Positions 1 through 11,879 are shown, counted from the stretch's first letter. The stretch is 64,000 nucleotides of DNA from Septoria linicola (GCA_024114885.1 CP099422.1:2728001-2792000); one strand, 5' to 3'. Made by a program: numbers and translations. Notes: generated from the letters alone by a model not told the origin.

Positions 1-1648
1 TGTGAGAATTCTTTCTTGGGTGATTTGTGATCGAAAGCGAAGTCGATGAAGAGCTTGAATGAGTGGACGTGACAGGCTAGGGTCGCGGGCGGGCTAAAAG
101 AGCTGGTATAAGAAGTGATAATGAGCGACTGTGGTAGCGATTGACGACTGCAGGTGATGTTGCACTTGCTAGCAGCAGAGTAAAGTGACCGTCCCGAACA
201 CTCCTCGCTACGCTAAGAAACAGAATCACCAGGGTAGACGCCACTCTCAAACTTACTGCCGAGGGTGCTTCTCCACCGGCTTGGCCACCTCTCGGATAGG
301 TATGAGACGCGCGTGGGAGTGACGTACCCTCAATCTGCCGCGACAATAGTATATTCGTACGACCCGCCTACGATCATGTCCGAGCGCGTTTCGAGAGTCA
401 TGTATGCGAACACGCGTCCTTGTTTAACGTTGCCTTTGCTTCGGACACAACCTGCACCCAAGTTCAGCATCATCTCAGTCAATGTAAATAGCTACCTGCC
501 GCATCGAGCCATGTCGCAGAAGGAGCTGCCAATCATCACTTCCAGTCTTAGCAGCGCTCGGCTGCGATGCATAACCGAAGAATAATTGTGCGAAATGAGC
601 GAAGCTACCATCGCCGAGACAGCGTGCCTGGAGGCCCATTTGAGAGTGGATAGATCACGTACATTTCGCATGCGCTCAAGCAGCCATCTCGAGCTCGTGA
701 AGCTCTATTTGAGCAGACGCTCGTCTATTCACATCGAGAGAGCAAAGATCATCCATCCGGAAGAATCGAGGGACTAAAATTTTATGCTGTGTTTTGACAG
801 GTTAGTGATGCGAGATCTGCTAAGCTCTAGAACTAGTCGGTGCTTGACATTTCCTCCCCCTCTTCCCACGTGGTCTTGCTCGAAGGAGTTAGCAACGAGC
901 CGGATGAGTTGACGCGAAAAAAATGGTTGAGATGCCGAGGAGCGTGGCAGCATTGGCATAGTGTGAGCAACCCGAACAAATCATCGACTCGATCAGTGCT
1001 ACCAACCCAGCATTATCTCGTCCGCAGGAACCATAGAAGACGAAGAACATTCACAGATCCAAAAGCTACATGCTCTCCCAAGGATCGACATGCCATACAT
1101 ATAAGCTGGCGAACGTGCATCGCAGATCACTCTTAGTCGACGACTCAGCTCTTTCCACACTCCATCGTGTCAAGCTAACATAGAAAGGACCTAAAATCGC
1201 CTTATGCACGCTCGCCAGCTTACAGCAAAGTAGGCTGGCCTTTGATTTGGACTCTGACGACCTTCCTTTTCCTGCTGTGATGTTACATTGTGCTAATGAG
1301 AGGAGGCCCTCACTTGCTTTGGCAAGCCTTCTATCGTGCTGTTGATCAGCACGCAAGAGGCACATCAGCATTGTCGCGATGCTCGGTATCAATCTGACTC
1401 ATCTTCAGACGACCGACCAGTGAGACTGTGCCGTTCTGACGGGAGGCTGTCTCGGACTTCCCAGTTACAGCTAGGTAACTGCAATCAATGACTTTGCATC
1501 ATCTCATTATATTACACACTGTAGGTACCGCAGCCAGAGCGCACAAATCTATCCAGACCGCGTTCCTCGAAGGACTACCCAGGGCACTAATGATGCTCAT
1601 TGTGTTCGCGCCTGCGCTCGACATACAGATCATCATGTGGACCCATGC
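1..1648. other. Intergenic / 3' flank of the HECT ligase gene; no gene seen
   Basis: Only short overlapping reading frames occur on both strands, none with a recognisable domain or a convincing splice series. I see no tRNA or rRNA. The left window edge does not cut into a recognisable coding sequence. Confidence 0.5.
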
Positions 1649-4600
1649 CTATCTCAGACCAAACCCCTCGCTTTCGTTGACTGCCCTCCATAACTTGTCC
1701 TCCAATTGCTCACGATAGTCATATCTCCAGAGTATCAACATATTGAAACATGTCCGTGCCACAGGGAATCTCTGTCGCTCTTCAACACCTCCACCGCCCC
1801 AACCATCACCACCAGCCTGTATTCTCAGGATGAGACTGGTCGCGCCAACAGCCGGTATACGATCTGAGCCCGTTATGAATGTCAACAGCTTTCTTTGCTT
1901 GTCGGGCGTCGCCCCGCCGAAGATCTCCCAAAACCATCCGATGACCGGAACTTGCTCAGCTGGGTTGGGTATCAACTGGTGAGGAGGTTGGAAATGTCTC
2001 CAATTTTCGTAATGGGCGACGGCGCGTAGCGAGTCGACGTCGAGCGCTTCGTCACTGCCGCGAACAAGGAGTTCAATCTCTTCAGCGCGGAATAAGGATA
2101 GTGCGTTTCCAGCACAAACCGTGAAGAAACCACGCTTGAACGGCTCAAACTGTCGAGACACTGCAGTGTCCAGTAGATACCGCACGTACGCGTCCACAAA
2201 CTCATGTCTGTTGGCATTGGTGACAGGCGTGTTCTCGCCATTGGGGATCAGAGGCACACTTTGCACCTCGCCGTAACGCTCAATAGAGGCGACAAAGTCC
2301 CGACAATACGTTTCTTGGACGTTGCCATCGTAGTCGAGTAGTTGCTGCAGCCCCGCAGCAAGAGATGGCCGGTATTCAGCAAGGTCTTGCAACGTGTATG
2401 TCATTTGCCCTTTCGTTCCCGTCAAAGAAGAGACATTCGAGTTTGAAGTGCCAGTGATGGATATTGGCGCTGCTGCGAGTAGCTTCCGGAACGCGAACGG
2501 GGGAAGCGCAATGTCCAGGATAGTACTGTTGTAGATCGCAAGCCCAAGCAGCACACCGACCAGATGGTATTGGTCTGAAGTCTCGAAAGAGCTCGGGTTG
2601 AAGTAGCAGGTATTGGATTCGTCATCGTAGACGAACATGCCATGGTTCGGATCGAAAATGTCTCGCACTAACATGAGGAACCATTCTTTTCGTGGTCCAC
2701 CAGCATCAACCCCTTCTTCGCCAGCGAAGTGGACACGCATGCCTTTCTTGAGGTCTTCCTGTCCTGCGCCGACAGCTTCACTAATCTGTCGCAAGCTGTC
2801 GTCTACAATGCACTCACGCCGGACTCGTAGATGGAAGTACCCATCGTTGCGCTGGGAGCGGAAGATCTGGTCGAAATACGCCTCTCGGGCTTTCAACGCC
2901 ATCTGCCGCTGAGCGTCAAATTCCAGGATCTTGATCTTGGTACCGATCGAAATGAATAGTGGATATTGACAGAAGGTGAACTTCTCTCGCCGCTTCTCCC
3001 ACTCCTTAAAGTCCTCGATCATATCGAGATAGTCCAGCAGTGTGTTGTAGAAACTGGATGTATGCAGTAGCTGGCCGCTACGCTTGGCTTTTGCAGACGG
3101 CGACAGATCTCCACCATTCAGGTGCGTGTTTATACGAGCCGCATCGGATGCCCGCCGTTTACCCTGCCAGATGTTGTTGGCCGCGAATAGTATCGACATC
3201 ACTCGTGCTGCGGCTTTCACCTGCCAGTCCCCAGTCCAGTCAGGCTCTTCGTTCGTATCACTCTTGCCCTTCTTGACCGAACCGCCAAGCCTCATCGCAG
3301 AGTGCAATTGAGCTGGAGTGTTCATTGAGTTGCCTGATAGGTCAGGGATGAGCCCGTTGTCAGCCGCGCCACTTTTCCCTCGAGGTCTTCCTGACCTGCG
3401 ATCAACTCTGTAAGTGACGAAACTGGCTACGAGGTCGACATGTTTGATGAAGATTTCTTCATCGAAACGTGAATACCAACCAATCAGATATCGGTGACAG
3501 TTCTCAGGTGAGTGCGCAAGGAGTCCGAAGATGCGCTTCAAAAGACCATTATGCTGACTGCTGACCCGACCGGAAGACTTCCCAAGGCTGCGCTTAACAG
3601 GACTCGCTGGAGCCTTGCCAGCAAGCCTATCCGACACAGATCTACTCAGGTATTTATTACCTCCAGATCGTGTTCGCTGTGGCTTGTCGGAAGGGTACAA
3701 TGACGGATTGGCGAGCATGATCAAAAGCCATCTCAGATCCTCGGGCTCTTTGAGTGGCCTCGTAGGCCGCTTCAACATGTTCTCCGTGATCTTCAGTAGC
3801 GTCCTGATAGCATGCTCTCGCGCATCGGCCAAGTCGTCTTCGATCTCCTCGTCTGCCTCGTTGCTTCTGACTTCATTCTCGTCGCCTTGTTTTGTCTCTG
3901 AGGCCATTTGGGCTCGCTTTGCTTTCCAGTCTTCACCAGCAGAATGCACCGCATCATACCAAGACGAGACTTCAGTCCAGCTTATGTTCGGAGACTTCGA
4001 GCTTACAGCTCTCCGTGGGCCTTCACCGACCTTCTTGCGTCTCGTCGCCTTTTCGGCCTCTTTGCTTGCGAGTCGACCGGTCCACCACGTGCCGTTCTCT
4101 CCGATATCGCCGAGTAGCAATGTCTTAGCGTCCAGTTCTGACAGGCCATCCATGGGGCTAGCGTTCCAATCAGGTACTGCATGCTCCCCTACTGGCGTTT
4201 TGATCTCGCTCTCACTGCGTGCGCGCGCGTCCATGTGTGGCCGACTCGTGCTGAAAGAGCTGTTCAGACAGCGAAGGTCGCCAAAACTTGCAACAAGATA
4301 ATCCTCGAGAGGCCGAAATACGGCTTTAATCCGATCATACTCCCGACGCTGTTCGGTCTCTTCTGCTGTTAAGCGCGGGCTCTGTTGCGCGCGAGGAGAC
4401 CCAGTCCAAGCATTTGGTGTTAGCTGTCCGTTTGGAGGCGGCAAAAGGTTGTGTGAAGGCCGTCGACCAGGCATTTGTACGGGCGGTGGTGGCGGCTTTC
4501 TGCTGGGTCGTGTAGGTATTGGGACAGGCTTTCGTGGGTGGACTTTGGCGCTCTCGGTACCATTGGACGCCGAAAGATGCTGATCAGGAGGTGTATCGAT

Positions 4601-5494
4601 TCGGGAGCCGCCAAACTGCTTAAAGTCGACCTGATCTCGAATCGTGGCCTTTGGTAATGGAGTGGTTGTGGTGTACTGGTCGGCTGTAAATGTTTGCGCG
4701 TTCACGAGCTCGTATGATGTGCTCTCAGCTACCATCGTCTCCGAGGCAAGCACAGCTGGGAGCTGATCGGGCCCAAATACATCCTCTGGCGGCGCTGACG
4801 GTGTCTGTATGCTTGCCTTGCCCTGCTGTCGACATCGGGATTCAAGGTATGTCAGCACACATCGATCGATGATAGCTCTTGTCCTGTCAAGCGATATTGG
4901 TGGCGGGGCCCCAGCTGGATGAGCTTGCGCCGGATCTGTGGTCGCCCTGTGAGGATGAGGTCTGTTCTTGTCGCCCTCGGTTTGCTCCTCCGCTGGTTTG
5001 AGATCATTGATTGTTAGACAACACAAGCACCTAAATCTGAGCAGCTCATGAGGCACCTTGCATTTGCTGTCGCAGCACATGCAAACTCTCGTGGCCTTGC
5101 CATCCTCGTCCACTTGATTCTTCTTCCCAGAGATCACACGAGCAGGCTTCTTTGGCGCTGGCTCGTCCAAGACTGGCACAAGATCATCGTCCAACGGAAC
5201 ATCGGTATCGTGAAAGTTTCCACTACTTTTCTTGCGACCAAATATCTTAGGTAGAGGATGGCTTACGGACCGGCTATGGGCGTGCTGCCGAGCAGCTTGT
5301 GTTCGAGGTCTGGTTGACGACGCCGCGCTTCGTTCAGGATTGAGAGTTGGAGGTTCGAGGAATTCGTTCGGAGCTCGCGGAAGAGGCTTGTTTCGACTGT
5401 TGTAGGTGCTATTGTTGTTATTCGAGGAAGAAGTGGGCGCAACAACCGAGCTGCTACCTCCAGACAGCAGGCGGGAGGGCCATGACGGCGGCAT
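1649..5494 (-). CDS. HUL4: HECT-type E3 ubiquitin ligase, HUL4-like
   Basis: A single 1281-residue exon starting at the ATG at 5494. HECT ligases take ubiquitin from an E2 onto a catalytic cysteine and pass it to substrates. The C-terminal ~350 residues are a HECT domain: the N-lobe has a HFAGEEGVDAGGPRKEW stretch, followed by a GMFVYDDES-like segment and LLGLAIYNSTILD. The C-lobe ends with ARTCFNML, which puts the catalytic Cys at residue 1249 (codon 1750-1748). The end, GFGLR, matches the usual acidic/aromatic HECT terminus. The N-terminal half is disordered, with proline and Ser/Asn-rich stretches. It carries a Cys cluster (C138, C140, C141, C145, C156, C158, C159) that may bind zinc, as in UBE3A-type N-terminal fingers. 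There are no WW or C2 domains, so it is not the Rsp5/NEDD4 type; the size fits ascomycete HUL4 proteins. The HECT call is firm and the HUL4 assignment is likely. Confidence 0.93.
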   Translation of the reverse strand: MPPSWPSRLLSGGSSSVVAPTSSSNNNNSTYNSRNKPLPRAPNEFLEPPTLNPERSAASSTRPRTQAARQHAHSRSVSHPLPKIFGRKKSSGNFHDTDVPLDDDLVPVLDEPAPKKPARVISGKKNQVDEDGKATRVCMCCDSKCKVPHELLRFRCLCCLTINDLKPAEEQTEGDKNRPHPHRATTDPAQAHPAGAPPPISLDRTRAIIDRCVLTYLESRCRQQGKASIQTPSAPPEDVFGPDQLPAVLASETMVAESTSYELVNAQTFTADQYTTTTPLPKATIRDQVDFKQFGGSRIDTPPDQHLSASNGTESAKVHPRKPVPIPTRPSRKPPPPPVQMPGRRPSHNLLPPPNGQLTPNAWTGSPRAQQSPRLTAEETEQRREYDRIKAVFRPLEDYLVASFGDLRCLNSSFSTSRPHMDARARSESEIKTPVGEHAVPDWNASPMDGLSELDAKTLLLGDIGENGTWWTGRLASKEAEKATRRKKVGEGPRRAVSSKSPNISWTEVSSWYDAVHSAGEDWKAKRAQMASETKQGDENEVRSNEADEEIEDDLADAREHAIRTLLKITENMLKRPTRPLKEPEDLRWLLIMLANPSLYPSDKPQRTRSGGNKYLSRSVSDRLAGKAPASPVKRSLGKSSGRVSSQHNGLLKRIFGLLAHSPENCHRYLIGWYSRFDEEIFIKHVDLVASFVTYRVDRRSGRPRGKSGAADNGLIPDLSGNSMNTPAQLHSAMRLGGSVKKGKSDTNEEPDWTGDWQVKAAARVMSILFAANNIWQGKRRASDAARINTHLNGGDLSPSAKAKRSGQLLHTSSFYNTLLDYLDMIEDFKEWEKRREKFTFCQYPLFISIGTKIKILEFDAQRQMALKAREAYFDQIFRSQRNDGYFHLRVRRECIVDDSLRQISEAVGAGQEDLKKGMRVHFAGEEGVDAGGPRKEWFLMLVRDIFDPNHGMFVYDDESNTCYFNPSSFETSDQYHLVGVLLGLAIYNSTILDIALPPFAFRKLLAAAPISITGTSNSNVSSLTGTKGQMTYTLQDLAEYRPSLAAGLQQLLDYDGNVQETYCRDFVASIERYGEVQSVPLIPNGENTPVTNANRHEFVDAYVRYLLDTAVSRQFEPFKRGFFTVCAGNALSLFRAEEIELLVRGSDEALDVDSLRAVAHYENWRHFQPPHQLIPNPAEQVPVIGWFWEIFGGATPDKQRKLLTFITGSDRIPAVGATSLILRIQAGGDGWGGGGVEERQRFPVARTCFNMLILWRYDYREQLEDKLWRAVNESEGFGLR

Positions 5495-6213
5495 TTCTCA
5501 AAAGCAGATGCGCCTGGTGCTTTTCTGATATCTCCCCGTCGCAGAAGAGCCCAACACCCATGGGAAGCTGTGCTAGGCGCATTAGAGCTCCAGGTCTTTT
5601 ACGCTAGAGTCGGCGATGAAGTCACAGCTGGTGGTTCCTGCAAGGCGACGTCCGTCTGTCACGCAAGACTCCTGCCACGGACGTGTCAAGGCGGCAAGTA
5701 AGGAAGAGATGCCGAAGCGCACTCGGCACAGCAATGTGCATGTCGTGCTACAGGCATGGCGATCAGTCAGGTACACGGCAGTGGATGTCTGTGCCAAGAG
5801 AGTTGTCGTCAATACGAGTTCAAGGAGAACCCTTGAGCGTCTCCAATCTTCTTCCAACAACGTCGATCTCACGCCGTTTCGTCTGACCAAGAACGCGGAA
5901 GTCCCGGAACACGCACAACAGAGGAGCAATAGCAGGTCATTGTTAGTTTTGAGATCTGGAGTCACAAACAGATTGGAGAACATGTCAATGCAAAGAGATT
6001 CGTTAAATTCTGAATAGCGCTTGGGCAATGGTTCTCGTTCATTTTTGGGCCACAAGCTCATCTGTTGGCTATTTGACTGCCCAGAGCTCGTTCTACATGC
6101 ATGCTGAACGCACTCCGGCCCTCCGCAGAAGACATTCCCAGACCGATGCAACTCCAGAATAGAACCGCTGCAATACAACGTCCAGCAATGCTTCCCACTC
6201 AACAACCTCTCCT
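5495..6213. other. Intergenic: HUL4 promoter and L15 3' UTR
   Basis: Lies between the HUL4 start codon and the L15 stop codon; both genes are on the minus strand. It holds a 215-codon open frame on the minus strand that opens with GTG, overlaps the L15 stop and has no domain, so it is treated as chance. Confidence 0.5.
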
Positions 6214-6986
6214 CTATCGGTAGCGCCACAACGAAAGGGTGTTCTGGCGCTTCCAGGTGTGGCGACGACCGCTGGTGGTGTTGTTGTAGCGGTGGCCCTT
6301 GTTGAGACCTCTGCTCTTCTTGCCAGTGGCGGTGAGACCACGGGACTCGCGGTGCTTGTGCACTGGGTTGACGATCCAGTTGATGCGAGGGTCGCGGCGG
6401 ATGGCCTTGTGCTGTGGGTCGACGAGGATGACCTCGTAGTACTTGTAGGTGCTGTCCTGGTTGACCCAGTAGCTGTTCAGCACGCGCAAGTTGGCGGCGC
6501 GGCGGCCGACACGCTCCTCAGCAGTCGATTTGAGCGAACGCTGGTACTTGAGCTGGTTGATACCCTGGTTGGTAGGCTTGCCTGTATTTCTGATCAGTCT
6601 CTTGCTCCAATCTGCATTGTTTCCCAAAGTTCGTGCATACCGTAGGTGGCACCTTTTGGTGCTGGCCTCTTGCGACCTCCACGGCGGACACGCACGCGGT
6701 AGATGACATAGCCCTGCTTGGCCTTGTATCCGAGACGGCGAGCCTTGTCTGGGCGAGATGGACGAGAGGCACGGTGGATAACGTTCAGCTGGCGGAGCTA
6801 GATTGATGTACTCTCAGCAAATGTTCAACGAGTACGCTCAAGACACAAGCACATTGGGAAAAATGTGCTATATGCCGCTCATGGGTGTTCGTATCGTACC
6901 TCCCAGCAGCGAACGCGAAGCAAGAAGCGCATGACATCGCTCTGCTTCTTCTTTTGCAGCTCCTCGAGATACTTGTGGGCACCCAT
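6214..6986 (-). CDS. RPL15: 60S ribosomal protein L15 (eL15)
   Basis: A structural protein of the cytosolic large ribosomal subunit. Three coding exons join in frame to 203 residues, the usual length. Exon 1 is 6986-6900 (MGAHKYLEELQKKKQSDVMR start), exon 2 is 6797-6641 and exon 3 is 6581-6214. Intron 1 (6899-6798) is GTACGA...TAG and intron 2 (6640-6582) is GTATGC...CAG. Family landmarks are all present: RCWE at the end of exon 1, RRLGYKAKQGYVIYRVRVRRGGRKRP-like sequence in exon 2, and KPTNQGINQLKYQRS, RVLNSYWVNQDSTYKYYEVI-type and TLSLWRYR in exon 3. A further intron probably sits in the 5' UTR, ending directly before the ATG. High expression is expected for this gene class. Confidence 0.97.
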
Positions 6987-7138
6987 CTGTATGCAAAATT
7001 AGCATTTGCCCATTTGTCCCATTTTTCCTCTCGGTTGTGGTGTTTCTCGAGAAGGCTTTTCCAGAAGACGATTGTCGGCGCAGTCATCTTTCCTGACTTC
7101 AATGGCCCACATCAAGCCTCCTGATCGAGTGCGCGTAC
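6987..7138 (-). promoter_or_regulatory. Probable 5' UTR intron of RPL15
   Basis: On the minus strand the bases before the L15 ATG read GCTAATTTTGCATACAG, a branch-like TGCTAAT followed by a CAG acceptor that abuts the start codon. A good donor, AAG|GTACGC, lies at 7138-7137. Together they define a 152-nt leader intron with no upstream ATG in the short leader seen. Leader introns are common in fungal ribosomal protein genes. The prediction rests on splice consensus only. Confidence 0.6.
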
Positions 7139-7895
7139 CTTGTCGGTGGTGTGTTGTCGGTCGGTGCTGGGTGGTCGTGGCTTCGTGCCTTGTCGTCCGC
7201 GCAGTAAAAGCAGTCTCAATTCTGAAGGAAGGTGCGAGTGTGGAGAATCTTGGCGTCAGTCACGTGCATGGTCGCCGGCACAAGTTGCCGGGACATGCGA
7301 CACGAATGCCTTGGTTGCAGAACGTATCATGTTATTAACACATCGAGGTGACACCATTTGAGGAATCACACATCCGATCATATCAAATACTACTGCCACC
7401 GAACTTCTATTCATCGCGACGTTGAAGCGGGCAAGACAGCAGTGTCCGGTTGACCCCGCTTGGATCTGGATCTGGTCTCTCGCCTGGAACTCCACCTCAC
7501 AGCCACAAAGTTCAAGTCGTGCTCTGTCACTACCATCTTGCCGTTCGTTATCATCTCTTCTGGCACTCTCGTGTATGTTTGTACCTTATCGGCGAATACT
7601 CCTGCAAGTATTGGATCTAATTTTCGGTTGCGACCACTTCCCATCTATTTGCCACCAGAGTGCGGCCATCAACTACTCATGTAGTCCTGCAGACGCCTTG
7701 CATATCTCGCGGCAATCCTCCAACGGGTCACAGATGCAGCTGAGGTGATGTCCAGGCCGCACGACTACATGCCGATATACCGCTCACACACATATTGTGC
7801 CGCCTGGACCCTGACTTACCGTGTCTACTATTGTCGTAAGGCTGCATGAATCGAGCCAGGCCTCTCTGTAGTGCCGATCTGTTCGAGACCTTCCG
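7139..7895. other. Divergent promoter region, RPL15 / Zn2Cys6 regulator
   Basis: About 750 nt between two divergently transcribed genes. No conserved reading frame or RNA gene was recognised. Confidence 0.5.
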
Positions 7896-9912
7896 ATGGT
7901 GTATCGTGGCAAGGTACGCGACTCTCCCTTATCACAAACACCGTCTCTCGCTGACTACATAGCAGCCTTCCGCGGGTTGTGAGAATTGCCGCAAAGCCAA
8001 GAAACGTTGTGACTTGGAGCAACCAGCATGCACGCGATGTCGCAAACTCAAGAAAGATTGCGGGGGATACCGCGATGTCAGCCAATTGCAAATTCAAGAC
8101 GAGAGTCAGGCAGTCATCCAGAAGGCCAATCGACATAAACATCGAGCTTCGACCTCCTCCGCATCGCCTGTATTGACACCATCAGCTCAATTGAAACTTG
8201 TGAAGAACGAGAACACAATTCCCACACCAAGTGCTGTGCGCACACCGGGGAGCGAGAGGTCTTTTTCGAGTGATTGCACTGTTGCACTCCCATATCATGG
8301 TAATCACAGCCCAGCATTCGTGAATTTCGACGCTACAGTGCCCGAGGAAACGAGTGCTCCAGGAGGAACGTTCATGACATTCACAATGAAGCCAACACCA
8401 GATGATCTGGGGACCACGTACTTCTTCTCGCAATTCACGTCAGACTCTGGTCACTGGGCTTTTCTGAGAAATTACGAGAAGAGAGCGAAGCTCAATCCTG
8501 TCCTGTCGTACGCAACCAAAGCGTGTGGTCTAGCAGCTCTAGACAACGTGCATGGGGTTGAAATGGGTCGCAGCTATTCTAGAACTTTGTATGCTCAGGC
8601 GCTTGGCCTGCTCAATGCAGCTCTGCGCGATCCGAAGCAAAGCAAAACAGATGAAAGCTTAATCGCCGTGGCTATGCTAGGTTACTTCGAGAATGTGACC
8701 TGCGATAGTCGAGAATCAATCGAATCGTGGAAGGCACACATCCGAGGCGCAACGCAACTCCTCAAGCTGCGTGGCAAAGCGCAATTCAATAGCGCGATTG
8801 GCCGTATGCTGTTTCGCGAGACTCGTGCTCAGATCTTGATTAATCTCATATGGGATGATTTGGAACCACCATCCTTCCTCATCGACTGGCACGAGGACCT
8901 ACAGAAGGCGACTCCAGACTTGTACTGGATGGGACCCGCGGACGATTTCACGATGATAACTTTCGAGTTCGCTCAGCTGCGGTACAAGATGCGTGTACAG
9001 ACCATAAGTCATCCGGATGCAATGGCAGTGGCTACTGATATCGAAATGCGCTTGGTGAAATGGTCCGTCGATCTGATGAGCACAAACCCTTTCTGGCGCT
9101 ACCGCGAAGTCGAAGTGCCCGATTCTCCTGACATCTGGAATGGCCTCGCTCATGTTTACAATGGACTTTACTCTGCTAGCGTGTGGGGCATATATAGGAA
9201 CATCCGGATCATGCTTACCAGAACACAGGAGTTCCTGGTTCGAAGGCTGGGCCTGAGTCTTGAGCAGCAAGAGAAGCAAATGAATTACCTGAAGAGTGTT
9301 CGTCGACAGATGACGGACGAGATATGTCTCGGTATTCCGACTCAGCTCGGACATGCACCCTGCAGTAACTCGCCAAACATTCTTATTACAGCATACGGTT
9401 CGATATGGCCGCTGTTCTTCGCCGGTACATGTGCTCTGGAACGTATCGGACCTGGTCTATGGAGTACTGTTCTACAAGACATGACACCGAACCTTGAAGC
9501 CAACACCTCGGCGGCACTTGCACAAGCAATGTGGATTATCGGGCGAATGGAGTACATCTCGAAAGTGGTAGGCCTCCGTTGGGCGGACGGCGTTGCTGCA
9601 ACTCTTCGGGGAGATTTCGCTATGCACGAAGAATTGCTTCCTGAATACGGCGAAGCGGACGGCAAATCTGTACACATGTTTTGGCGGGAACGACTCGCTG
9701 AGATGCGCCGAAACCAGGTTCCTGAATGGGTAAAGAAGATCCAAGAATCTGGTAGAGGTCCTCGCGTCACCATGGAGGAAAATGCTCCCCTAAGTACTGG
9801 CATCCTAGAGGGCTCATATCCCGAAGGTCTCTGGGCGGGCAGAGTCGAAGTCGATGAAGCAAAGAAATACAGAGCGCACAGCATGGATATCAGTAATATC
9901 ATCAACAGTTGA
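7896..9912 (+). CDS. Zn2Cys6 transcription factor with fungal-specific TF domain
   Basis: Two exons give 654 residues. Exon 1 is 7896-7913 (MVYRGK) and exon 2 is 7966-9912; the intron at 7914-7965 has a GTACGC donor, a CTGAC branch and a CAG acceptor. The short first exon is needed to complete the binuclear zinc cluster. It starts MVYRGKPSAGCENCRKAKK and places cysteines at residues 11, 14, 21, 28, 31 and 38 (CX2CX6CX6CX2CX6C). Basic residues between the second and third Cys fit DNA contacts. After a Ser/Thr/Pro-rich linker, residues ~130-600 look like the alpha-helical Fungal_trans_2 middle region. The MVYRGKPS start is common in the subgroup that acts near metabolic genes, but no target can be inferred here. 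It ends tail-to-tail with the peroxiredoxin gene. Confidence 0.93.
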
Positions 9913-10085
9913 CCTCGGCGACTCTAGTCTATAGTACATTTAGTGTAACAGTATCTAGGATCGACAGCACTTTCTACTGAAGGAGGGACACAAGAGAAGC
10001 TCCCAGAGTCGAAAGAGCAAGGCTCATCTCCAGAAACATGCTTGAGCTCTCCAATCTGTTGCGCTTGAGAGGAAAACTTGCCTCA

Positions 10086-10901
10086 CTAGATCTGCGTGTA
10101 CCTCAAGTAAGGCTTGACCTCCTTGACGGAACCAAACTTCTTCCTAGCATCCTCAGTGCTCACGCTCGGAGGCACAATAACATCCTCGCCAACCTTCCAA
10201 TCAATCGGAGTAGTAACACCCTTCTTGTCGCCTGTTTGCAACGAGTCAATGACACGCAGGACTTCCGTAGTGTTGCGACCAGTAGAAGCAGGATACATCA
10301 TCGTCAAGCGAATCTTCTTGCTAGGATCGATGACGAAAACGGAGCGAATCGTAAAGGCGATGCCCTTCTCATCAATATTGTCCAAGTCTTGCTGATCGAT
10401 CATGTCGTACAAGAAAGCGACTTTGCGGTCTGCATCGGCGATGATTGGGAACTGGAGCTGAGTGTTGGAGATCTCATTGATGTCTTGAATCCATTTGTCG
10501 TGCGAGCCTAGATCGTTGGCACTCAGACCGATCATCTTGACTCCGCGCTTCTCGAATTCATTCTTGAGCTTTGCGAATGCTCCAAGCTCTGTGGTGCAGA
10601 CGGGAGTGAAATCTGCTGGATGAGAGAACAAGATGGCCCATTTGTCGCCAATGAACTCATGAAAGTCGATGTCGCCCTTGGTGGTCTTGGCTTGGAAGTT
10701 TGGGGCGACTGATCCTAGGCGGAGTCTATACCAGTTTAGTATTCATATCGAAGTGTTGGACTACTATGCTCACCTTGGCTGTTCCGAAGGAGCGCTAAGG
10801 AATCTCTTGAAGACCGGTGCAGCTTGTCTGCTAGCGAAGGAGTTGTAGTTAGGCGATAGCCGAGTCGCGCGAAGAGCGCTGCGTGAGAAGAGCGATGCCA
10901 T
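10086..10901 (-). CDS. PRX1: Mitochondrial 1-Cys peroxiredoxin (Prx6 type)
   Basis: Reduces hydroperoxides, using thiol donors for recycling. Two exons, 10901-10774 and 10725-10086, join across a 48-nt intron (GTGAGC...TATAG) to give 255 residues, close to yeast Prx1. Residues 1-35 are Arg/Ser-rich with few acids and look like a mitochondrial targeting peptide. The peroxidatic site is SHPADFTPVCTTE, with Cys at residue 86, followed by GLSANDLGSHDKWIQDI. The C-terminal Prx extension (TGRNTTEVLRVIDSLQ ... VKPYLRYT) is complete. The context is convergent with the Zn2Cys6 gene, and the promoter is shared divergently with the CE1 esterase. Confidence 0.95.
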
Positions 10902-11879
10902 GATAGCTCTGTTTCGATTGAAACAGCTTTTGACAATGTAGTAGTTATGTAGAGCACGTCTCGATCAACGTCGTTCGCCATCCATTGAGATTTCTCATCG
11001 GCATGACGTTGTTCGCTCTTGCCTCAGGTTTCCGGACAGCAGGGATTTGTGCATGGAGTCAACCTCGCTTTGCTTTCTCGCCAGTGCTTGCACTACGAAT
11101 ATTGTTTGGGGGGTTTCTTGCCTATGCCAGCAGCACGCGCGTGCTCGTATACTTCACAGCGCTCGCGCAGCTTTCATGCATTCGCGACAGAAGCGAGCTG
11201 CAAAAGCACCCAAGCGAATATGTTGAGCTGCTCCTCTTCCGCGGCACGCGACTTCGATGCCTATGTGATGAAAGTCAATGACAAGTATACGCTACAACGG
11301 TTTTGCACAGAGTCGCGATGCGATCCGATTACGCATCTCGAGCGTGATGAGTACCATATCAAGCTGTTCTTGCGAGATGCTACATTCAAAGTTGCTCCAT
11401 TCTTGAATGCCTTACACTCGCGGCAACCTTCCTTCACGCTATTTGCTCCTTCAAAAGTCTAACCACCGTGAGCTCAGCCCCCGTCGGTGTACCTGATAAT
11501 AGGCCACCACTGGCATTCAGCCAATATATGCCTTGACAATGCTTGATACCACTCTCGCACCGGCACTACGGCAAGGACGTTTGGTGTGCATGCACACTGT
11601 GCAGCAATGTGCGCATGTGATTATCCCGCTTAACAGGAAAGCCGTTACTGATCTCCACCAGAGAAGGAATGTCCAGGTCTGACGCTATCCGCACGAGAGG
11701 GCAGCTGTGCTGTCGGCCTTATTCCACCACTGTATATATACTCTGACCCAAGCAAATCCATTTGACATTTCCAGCAACTGGTCGGCTTGATACAGTGCGA
11801 CAACAGTTCTTAGCAACACCAAGCAAGTCAAGATCTTACTGCTCAGCTGCTGCACCTCTCAGACACGACTAGCCGCAGG
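10902..11879. other. Divergent promoter region, PRX1 / CE1 esterase
   Basis: No gene seen. Open frames here begin with non-ATG codons and lack domains. The right part holds a TATA-like element (11731-11740) and a pyrimidine/adenine-rich leader before the esterase ATG. Confidence 0.5.
11731..11740 (+). promoter_or_regulatory. TATA-like element of the CE1 esterase gene
   Basis: The sequence TGTATATATA lies about 140-150 nt before the esterase ATG, followed by a CA-rich leader. It is the clearest TATA box I found, which fits a regulated secreted-enzyme gene. The leader length is inferred. Confidence 0.5.

Noticed and set aside
5582..6229. 215-codon open frame on the minus strand between HUL4 and RPL15
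   Set aside because: It starts with GTG, overlaps the RPL15 stop codon, has no domain and mixed composition; chance frame in UTR sequence.
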